A stretch of 64,000 nucleotides of DNA from contig NZ_KQ948751.1 in the NCBI RefSeq assembly GCF_001514195.1, forward strand, positions 1 to 64,000, read 5' to 3'. The first letter of the stretch is position 1, and each line of letters opens with the position of its first letter. Below are positions 58,808 to 64,000 of the stretch, piece after piece. The notes below the pieces were generated by a model. The model did no database searches, had not been told where the DNA came from, and worked only from the letters and a program-made list of their open reading frames with translations. The position numbers and the translations under genes were made by a program. This DNA comes from Streptomyces griseorubiginosus. GTDB lineage: Bacteria; Actinomycetota; Actinomycetes; Streptomycetales; Streptomycetaceae.

Positions 58808-58821
58808 TTGTCCGCGGACAA
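58808..58821. promoter_or_regulatory. parS-like palindrome (outlying)
   Basis: TTGTCCGCGGACAA, identical to the cores at 61732, 61815, 61884 and 63931 in and beside the parAB genes; extended by one base pair here. It lies ~3 kb from parB. Confidence 0.75.
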
Positions 58822-59085
58822 CAAGACAACGCTCAGAGCGACTTGTCCCACCAGCAGCGCGCAGCCCCTCGACTGAGGTGTCAACACGCGTGCCGAGACC
58901 CCACTCCAAAGAGTAACTACCACTTGTGAGCTGGGATGTTACTGCTTCCGCTCGACCGAGTAGCGCGGCATTGCAGCAAGTTGCATAAACATCTGCGCCC
59001 GTTTCCGTGTCGTCTCTCTTCGAGAGACGACACCGACGTCGGCTCGATGGGGGAACCGTCCACCCCGCTCCCGCCGGAGGAACCA

Positions 59086-59718
59086 ATGAACGATTCGCTG
59101 CACCCGTCTCAACCAGAGAGGAGTCCGCTTCCGTCCGATGCCACGCCGTCCTGGGCGCTTTCTGGTGACACCGACGCGGACGAAGACTCACGGGCGCAGT
59201 TGGAAATGGTCGACCAGCTCGGTTCGAAGCTGTACGGCCTGTATCCCAACCTGTGCGTTGTATGCCGACGCAAGGGGTTGAGCCACCACGACAGCGAAGA
59301 GGCCGCCATGGAGGCAATCCGCCGGGTGCTCACCGCCATGAGCAACGGCAAGAAGCCAATCTCCTTGAAGTTGTACACCTTCGCAGCCCTCTTCAAGGTC
59401 ATCGGCGAATTCAAAGGTGCGCAAAAGGGGGGCATGACCTGCTCCCTTGATGAGGCCCCGGAGCCAGTCGCCGTAACCCCTGTGCCCGTGCGCCTGCCTG
59501 ATGACAGCACCGTCCACGACCTTCTCAAGGTGCTGACGCCCCGCCAGAAGGACGTGTACCTGATGCGGTTGGTCGGCCAGAAGACAAATGCGGAGATCGC
59601 CGAAGAGCTCGGCATCTCCCCCGCGACCGTGGGGGTGCACGTCTACAACGCCCAGCTGCGCCTGTCGATCTACGAGGACGAGGACGAGGACGAGGGTCCC
59701 GAGAACCCGCTCAGCTAG
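59086..59718 (+). CDS. sigma-70-like / LuxR-type HTH regulator
   Basis: A 210-residue protein. The C-terminal HTH (LLKVLTPRQKDVYLMRLVGQ, KTNAEIAEELGISPATVGVH) is a sigma region 4/LuxR-type domain. The central helices (LCVVCRRKGLSHHDSEEAAM ... SLKLYTFAALFKVIGEFKGA) could be a degenerate sigma region 2. The first 60 residues are Pro/Ser-rich and the end is a Glu/Asp run. GGAGGAA precedes ATG; an upstream start would add unconserved residues. Probably an accessory regulator of this element. Confidence 0.8.
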   Translation: MNDSLHPSQPERSPLPSDATPSWALSGDTDADEDSRAQLEMVDQLGSKLYGLYPNLCVVCRRKGLSHHDSEEAAMEAIRRVLTAMSNGKKPISLKLYTFAALFKVIGEFKGAQKGGMTCSLDEAPEPVAVTPVPVRLPDDSTVHDLLKVLTPRQKDVYLMRLVGQKTNAEIAEELGISPATVGVHVYNAQLRLSIYEDEDEDEGPENPLS

Positions 59719-59873
59719 GCCTCGTCTCGGGACCACGGCGACGGCAGCGCTCCCTTTCTGTCCCTCTCAACTGCCACAAGCAGGAGGGAGGGACGCCGTC
59801 CAGAGCGCTAGCCCTACGTCCCCGTGATCGGTGAGTCGATGCCTACGGGCAGCGAAAAAGAAGGAGACCAATC

Positions 59874-60746
59874 TTGTCCATCCACAGGTACATCCAGGCG
59901 ATCTTCGCCTGGATTGGCATGCTCTTCTGGGCGCCCTCCGCCCAGGAGCGGAAAGCGTTCGAGCTCAGCGAAGGCGAGTGGGCCCGACGCTACTCCCGGC
60001 TGCTGACGGAAGCCGGGGCTTCTGCTACCGGACCACGCACCCACACGGTCAGCCAGCGTCAGCGAACGGCGACGCGGCAGGAGCGGCGAAGGCGTAACAG
60101 CCGCATCTGGATCCCAGGCGGTCTCCTCGCCCTCGGCGCCGCGATTCCACTTTTGGCTGTTCAGCCGAAAGTCGTGGCCTGCCTCCTCGTGCTGGCTGCT
60201 GTGCTTATCGTCGCCGTGTGGCTGACGCGCCGGCACACCATCCGGACAGCGCTTCAACCGCGGCCCACGGAGAACATTCAGCTGGTCAAGGCCCATCACC
60301 CACGCACGGACGTCGCTGCCGAAATCTGCATGACCTCCGCAGTCAACGGGGCACGACCGAGGACGGAGGCCGGGGCTTCTCCTACCGGCCCCTACAGCAA
60401 TACGGCCAACCATCGGCAGCACGCGGCACCTCAGCCGCAACAGGCCAACCGCCACCACCGCACCTGGATCATCGCGGGACTGCTGGTGCTTGGGCCCGCA
60501 TGCGTCCTGCTGGCCTTCCCGCCGCAAGCCGCGACCGGGATGCTCTTGCTGGCTGCTGCGCTCACCGTCACCGTTTGGCTGACCCGCCGGCACACCATCC
60601 GTACCGAATCCGGCACATCACGGCACACCGCTAGCGAAGCAAAGCGCGACCAGCACGTCCTGCACGGCCCCTTCGCTCTTACTTGCGTCGTGGTGACGAG
60701 CAGCATTTTCGCGGCCGACGTACTTCACCTGATGGCCTGGCAGTGA
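59874..60746 (+). CDS. membrane protein with internal duplication
   Basis: A 290-residue protein from TTG with GAAGGAGA upstream. A ~85-residue unit occurs twice: RTEAGAS... / RIWIPGGLLALGAAIPLLAV / VWLTRRHTIRTALQ and again RTEAGASPTGPYSNT... / WIIAGLLVLGPACVLLAF / VWLTRRHTIRTES. Each unit has two transmembrane helices ending in a basic loop. One helix is at the N-terminus and one at the C-terminus. No family recognised. Confidence 0.7.
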   Translation: MSIHRYIQAIFAWIGMLFWAPSAQERKAFELSEGEWARRYSRLLTEAGASATGPRTHTVSQRQRTATRQERRRRNSRIWIPGGLLALGAAIPLLAVQPKVVACLLVLAAVLIVAVWLTRRHTIRTALQPRPTENIQLVKAHHPRTDVAAEICMTSAVNGARPRTEAGASPTGPYSNTANHRQHAAPQPQQANRHHRTWIIAGLLVLGPACVLLAFPPQAATGMLLLAAALTVTVWLTRRHTIRTESGTSRHTASEAKRDQHVLHGPFALTCVVVTSSIFAADVLHLMAWQ

Positions 60747-60753
60747 CATGACT

Positions 60754-60795
60754 GTGCCCGCTGCACACAGCGTGAGGGCTAGACACAGCGGGCAC
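60754..60795 (+). terminator. weak hairpin between two membrane genes
   Basis: GTGCCCGCTG pairs with CAGCGGGCAC (10 bp) around a 22-base loop that contains a second small stem. Confidence 0.5.
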
Positions 60796-60873
60796 GGACC
60801 TCCGATGAAGGAAGCCCATGAACCACCATCCCACTTCGAAGCTCCCTGCACACCTCAGTAAAGGAGATGACCA

Positions 60874-61431
60874 GTGAACCTCGCCTGGCTCTCCTCCATC
60901 CCGGGCGCCCTGCTCGGCGCCCTGGCGATGTACTACATGGCCCGCGTGCAGCGGACCGACCGCCAACAGGAACTCGCAGCGCAGCGCCAGCAGGACGAAG
61001 CGCGTGCAAGGCGCGACGCCTGGAGGACGGAGCACGACAGCCTGCGGGAACTGCTCATTGCGGCCGCAGACCTCGCCTACCAGGTCCAGACCCGAGGGCC
61101 GCTGACCAGCGCGGACTTGGACAGCCTCAAGGCCAGCAAACTCCACATGGATCTGGAGCAGGCATCCCAACGGCTCCTGGATGAACTCCAGGAGCCAATC
61201 CGGACCACCGCGAAACGGGTTGCGGAGCTACTTCCCCACGCGATTGCGAGCGACGACGACACCTTGAGTGCCTACGAAAGTGTGCGCAGCGGCGAGACCA
61301 CAGCAGTAGCGTCAACGCGAACCATCCGCAGCGAGCACATTCGGGCCGTCGCTCAAGACCGCGCTGCAACAGATCTAGCGGAGGCTGTCGGTGCCGCCCG
61401 CCGCGCCCTGACCAAAGCCTGGGGCGGGTAG
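60874..61431 (+). CDS. hypothetical membrane-anchored coiled-coil protein
   Basis: A 185-residue protein: an N-terminal transmembrane helix (LAWLSSIPGALLGALAMYYM), then a long basic/acidic coiled coil (QRTDRQQELAAQRQQDEARA) and further helices. The pattern is common in phage and plasmid proteins of unknown role. GTG with AAAGGAGATGA. Convergent with parB, separated by a strong terminator. Confidence 0.75.
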   Translation: MNLAWLSSIPGALLGALAMYYMARVQRTDRQQELAAQRQQDEARARRDAWRTEHDSLRELLIAAADLAYQVQTRGPLTSADLDSLKASKLHMDLEQASQRLLDELQEPIRTTAKRVAELLPHAIASDDDTLSAYESVRSGETTAVASTRTIRSEHIRAVAQDRAATDLAEAVGAARRALTKAWGG

Positions 61432-61453
61432 CCGGCGCCGACTGGGAAACGAA

Positions 61454-61488
61454 GCGGCTCCCGCCGGATCCACTCCGGCGGGAGCCGC
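61454..61488. terminator. bidirectional terminator between 60874 gene and parB
   Basis: GCGGCTCCCGCCGG pairs perfectly with CCGGCGGGAGCCGC (14 bp, seven-base loop), between two converging genes. Confidence 0.85.
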
Positions 61489-61519
61489 GCTTTGCTCACC
61501 ACTCTCCAGTCAGAAGAAC

Positions 61520-62713
61520 TCAGCTGTCTTCATCCGCAGCGACGTGCTCTACGAGTAGCTCGGTCAGCTCCGCCAGCTCCTGCAGCGTGAGGCGGGCCTT
61601 GAGGTCCGCAGCGATCTGGTGGGGATCGCGCAGCACGATGGACGACGGCTCCGTCTTCCTGTTGCGCTGCTGCTCAGGAACGCCAGGCCGGGCGGCCGCA
61701 GAGGCTTCCTCCTGCGGCTTGTTGTCCGCGGACAACAAAGCGGTACCAGCGGAGCGCTTTTCCGGCACTGCACCAGGTGTCCCACTGAGAGACCCGCTAG
61801 TACCAGCGGGCTTGTTGTCCGCGGACAACAAGCCCGCCGACTGGTCCGCCACGGATGATTCCGCTTCCAACTCTGCATGGTTATTGTCCGCGGACAACGA
61901 GACGCTGGCTGCATCAGCTTGAACCCTGCGCGCGGCCTCCAGTGCCGCCTTATCCTGCTCCTTAGCGAGAGCGACCGCGGACTTCGTCTGCTCAAGGTGC
62001 TCCAGCAGCGCAGCAGCGTCGAGCCCTGGGCTGTCCTTCAGGTGACGAGCAAGAAGACGGCCATCTCTCTCCGCGAGACTGCCAGCGCTCAGCATCGCCT
62101 GGATCTCTTCCGGCAGCTCCAGCAGAGAAAGCTGGTTGGTCACCCACGACCGGTCCTTGCCCAGCTGCTCGGCAGCCCGGGATCGAGCGCCGCGCTCCGA
62201 CTTCTCCGCGCAGATATCCACGAGCTGCTGTACGCCGCGGGCACGCTCTATGACATCGAAGTCCTCACGGTCGAGGTTCTCCTTGAGCAGGTGGTTGATG
62301 AACTCTTCCCGCGAGGACGCCAGATCGTCGCGGACAACGAAGTCGAGCGCGTCGAGACCGACGTGGAGGCCACTGCGATAACGGCGCTCCCCGTTGATCA
62401 GAACGTGCTTGACGGGCCCGATCCGCTCCTCATGGTCCGGCCACAGCGCAAGATAGGCGTCGCGGCTCACCGCCACGCAGGCAGCAAGCTGCGCCTGGCG
62501 CAGCTCCTCGCCGAACCGGGTGAGCTCCTCGTCCGTACCGAAGTTCCGGCGCGGGTTCAGCGGAGTGGGGGAGACCTCGTCCAGGTGCAGCCGCACGAGT
62601 TCGTAGGTCGGCACGTCACCTTGGGCGACAGCCTTGGCGCGGCCCCGGGCACTGCGGCCCCTCGGTACCTGGCCGAACGACCTTCCGGTCCCGAGCTGGT
62701 CGGCCTTACTCAT
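61520..62713 (-). CDS. parB: partition protein ParB
   Basis: A 397-residue ParB. The N-terminal domain has PLNPRRNFG and the ParB/Srx box VLINGERRYRSGLHVG (GERR 108-111). An HTH follows (AAEQLGKDRSWVTNQLSLLE, LPEEIQAML). A long Ala/Ser/Glu-rich linker (~255-360) contains three copies of LSADN(N/K), each encoded by a perfect parS-like TTGTCCGCGGACAA. The C-terminal helix (LTLQELAELTELLVEHV) probably dimerises. ATG overlaps the parA stop by four bases. ParB binds the palindromes and works with ParA to segregate the plasmid. Confidence 0.95.
   Translation of the reverse strand: MSKADQLGTGRSFGQVPRGRSARGRAKAVAQGDVPTYELVRLHLDEVSPTPLNPRRNFGTDEELTRFGEELRQAQLAACVAVSRDAYLALWPDHEERIGPVKHVLINGERRYRSGLHVGLDALDFVVRDDLASSREEFINHLLKENLDREDFDVIERARGVQQLVDICAEKSERGARSRAAEQLGKDRSWVTNQLSLLELPEEIQAMLSAGSLAERDGRLLARHLKDSPGLDAAALLEHLEQTKSAVALAKEQDKAALEAARRVQADAASVSLSADNNHAELEAESSVADQSAGLLSADNKPAGTSGSLSGTPGAVPEKRSAGTALLSADNKPQEEASAAARPGVPEQQRNRKTEPSSIVLRDPHQIAADLKARLTLQELAELTELLVEHVAADEDS
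61732..61897. repeat. three parS-like palindromes within parB
   Basis: TTGTCCGCGGACAA at 61732-61745, 61815-61828 and 61884-61897, spaced 83 and 69 bp. The first extends to a 20-bp palindrome and the second to a 32-bp perfect palindrome (61806-61837). All three are in the same parB reading frame. A weaker half (GTCGCGGACAA) lies near 62327. Confidence 0.9.
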
Positions 62714-63864
62714 GCGCTGATCCTCCGTGCCACAGTTCGCATCACATCCGCCTGGTCGCCATACGGGGCGTGCACCAGCAGCGGCTTCTTCACGCGGACA
62801 GCTTCTCGCTGATCCTTCAGTTCCGGGATGACAGCCAGGACAGGGGGATCACCGATGTGGTTCCACTCGTCGAGCGACGAGGTGGCGACATAACCCTTGC
62901 GGCTGTCGTACATGTTGACCACGAACCCCAGCAGCGCGATGCCGATGTTCAGGTCCTCGATGAGGTCCTGGATCTGGTCATAGAGCATGTCGTAGGCGTC
63001 GGCAGAAGAGTCCTCGGCAAGCACCGGGATCACGATGCCGGAGGTGCCGTCCTCCTCACCCTCACGGGTGCGGCAGTAGTACAGCGCCGTGTCCATGGCG
63101 TAGCCCAGGCTCGGCGGGCAGTCGACGACGATGTAGTCAAAGAGCTGCTCCAGAGGTTCGAGCGCCTTCTCGAGCGCGGTCTCCTTGATACGCACTGACC
63201 GACTGGTCGCCAGTTTTGCGTCGAGCAGGAAGGCGTCCTTGCAGGCCGGCAGCAGCCACAAGTGGTCCTCGAAGTCACCGCCCTTTATGGGCACGAGCAA
63301 CTCGTTCAGCTCGCCCTTGGCCTCGCCCAGCATGTGCTTGGCCAGGCTCGGGTCGTCGATGCCCAGCAAGTCATAGCCGAGCTGCTTGGTGAGATGGCCT
63401 TGCGGGTCGAAGTCGATGAGTAGAGTGCGGTGTCCGGATTCAGCGAGGGCCTGGGCCACACCGGCGGAGACCGACGTCTTTCCGACGCCGCCCTTCTGAT
63501 TACCGAAGATGACCCTGCGGGCCCCGGTGACCCGCGGCGGCTTCGGCCTGGGGGAGGGGTTGTTATCGATCCACAGGCGGATCGACTGGGCGATGCCCTG
63601 GTTGTAGGAGATCTTCCGAGCCGTGCAGTCCTTCTTGAGCGTGCCGTACAGCCCGGCCGGCAGGTAGGTCGCGAACGACGTGCCACCGCTGGTATCAACG
63701 ACAGCCAGTCCCTTGGACTTACGCCAGGCCTCAACGCCCTCAGTCACGGCGTCCTGGATGTCCTTGCCCAGTTCGGCGGCACGAACCTTCAGCTCTTTGC
63801 GCAGCTCAGAAGGCAGCTTGGCTACTACCTTTTCCCGATCGTTCGGGTCGTATGGCGCGGTCAT
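62710..63864 (-). CDS. parA: partition ATPase ParA
   Basis: A 384-residue ParA/Soj ATPase with deviant Walker A NQKGGVGKTSVS (~122-133), Walker A' LIDFDPQGHLTKQL and Walker B YIVVDCPPSLGYAMD. The ~110-residue N-terminal extension holds two ribbon-helix-helix-like segments (EKVVAKLPSELRKELKVRAA and SFATYLPAGLYGTLKKD), probably binding the operator for autoregulation. AAGGTAG precedes ATG. The 68-bp palindrome lies 40 bp upstream. Confidence 0.96.
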   Translation of the reverse strand: MTAPYDPNDREKVVAKLPSELRKELKVRAAELGKDIQDAVTEGVEAWRKSKGLAVVDTSGGTSFATYLPAGLYGTLKKDCTARKISYNQGIAQSIRLWIDNNPSPRPKPPRVTGARRVIFGNQKGGVGKTSVSAGVAQALAESGHRTLLIDFDPQGHLTKQLGYDLLGIDDPSLAKHMLGEAKGELNELLVPIKGGDFEDHLWLLPACKDAFLLDAKLATSRSVRIKETALEKALEPLEQLFDYIVVDCPPSLGYAMDTALYYCRTREGEEDGTSGIVIPVLAEDSSADAYDMLYDQIQDLIEDLNIGIALLGFVVNMYDSRKGYVATSSLDEWNHIGDPPVLAVIPELKDQREAVRVKKPLLVHAPYGDQADVMRTVARRISA

Positions 63865-63903
63865 GGCGCTACCTTACTCATCCCGACGGGGTCGAAGGCT
63901 ACA

Positions 63904-63971
63904 CAACCCTCGTGTTTCCTCTGTTGCTTGTTGTCCGCGGACAACAAGCAACAGAGGAAACACGAGGGTTG
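63904..63971. promoter_or_regulatory. 68-bp perfect palindrome with parS core upstream of parA
   Basis: Bases 63904-63937 (CAACCCTCGTG..., ...TTGCTTGTTGTCCG) are the exact reverse complement of 63938-63971, with no spacer. The centre is the parS-like TTGTCCGCGGACAA (63931-63944). It sits 40 bp before the parA start, in the promoter/operator position. The remaining 29 bp to the window end show nothing. Confidence 0.95.
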
Positions 63972-64000
63972 ATACCCACCGCGCAAGAACGGAAATACCG

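Noticed and set aside
60217..60634. 138-codon frame inside the duplicated membrane-protein gene
   Set aside because: Out-of-frame shadow; the transmembrane periodicity and duplication belong to the frame starting at 59874.
62320..62340. Fifth parS site inside parB (GTCGCGGACAA)
   Set aside because: Only one half matches; the left arm is GATCG instead of TTGTC.
1..64000. tRNA, rRNA and transposase genes
   Set aside because: I looked for tRNA-like cloverleaf ends, rRNA cores and DDE transposase motifs and saw none I could support.

Overview
The window is high-GC actinobacterial DNA and is best explained as part of a large Streptomyces-type plasmid, probably linear, or a related linear replicon end. 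The main reasons are: a partition locus (parA-parB, 61.5-63.9 kb) with TTGTCCGCGGACAA palindromes; a replication block with a Tap-like telomere-associated protein, a Tpg-like terminal-protein candidate and an iteron-bearing winged-helix Rep gene (24.1-27.5 kb); a conjugation block with an FtsK/TraB-like translocase, a DUF2637/Spd-like membrane protein and several small spread-type proteins (33.4-47.3 kb); and Streptomyces-specific small families (DUF5999, RRQL, WhiB, replication-relaxation).

Layout. 0-5.6 kb is a scrap-yard: an intact replication-relaxation gene with two decayed partial copies, decayed copies of a RelE-like toxin-antitoxin pair, two hypothetical membrane proteins and an abortive-infection-like gene. 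5.9-8.3 kb is a translationally coupled pair whose second member looks like a PD-(D/E)xK nuclease. 8.3-21.4 kb is a type I-E CRISPR-Cas locus. Cas3, Cas8e, Cse2, Cas7e, Cas5e and Cas6e are all present on the minus strand, but no cas1 or cas2 is seen. Three arrays (24, 2 and 44 repeats) surround or interrupt the operon. A decayed antitoxin sits inside the first array, an intact toxin-antitoxin pair abuts the third, and the cas3/cas8e junction is split by an insertion bounded by a 67-bp direct repeat of the cas3 tail.

21.4-24.1 kb holds the toxin-antitoxin pair, a CoiA-like nuclease candidate and a hypothetical gene. 24.1-28.2 kb is the replication/telomere block. 28.4-32.0 kb is a metabolic/kinase cassette (GIY-YIG protein, HAD phosphatase, 6PGDH-like oxidoreductase, guanylate-kinase-like protein, HTH-P-loop kinase). 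32.2-33.1 kb is a GntR/KorSA-like repressor with operator repeats facing the transfer region. 33.4-47.3 kb is the plus-strand transfer/spread region, in which most gaps between transcription units contain a perfect GC-rich hairpin. An HTH-NB-ARC-TPR (NLR-like) gene is inserted in reverse orientation at 47.3-50.5 kb. 50.7-58.6 kb resumes the plus-strand series with a polynucleotide-kinase-like ATPase, a Pycsar-effector-like membrane protein, a GGDEF cyclase, an ASCH-like protein, WhiB, HNH, a DnaN sliding clamp and hypotheticals. 58.6-64.0 kb has a strong terminator, a sigma/LuxR-type regulator, two membrane proteins and the par locus, ending in a 68-bp perfect palindrome centred on a parS-like core.

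Together the genes describe a self-maintaining, self-transmissible element (Rep/Tap/Tpg, ParAB, TraB/Spd under GntR control) that carries several defence-type modules: CRISPR-Cas, toxin-antitoxin, the nuclease pair, the NLR and possibly the GGDEF/Pycsar-like genes. All functional statements come from reading motifs and gene order; no database search was run.
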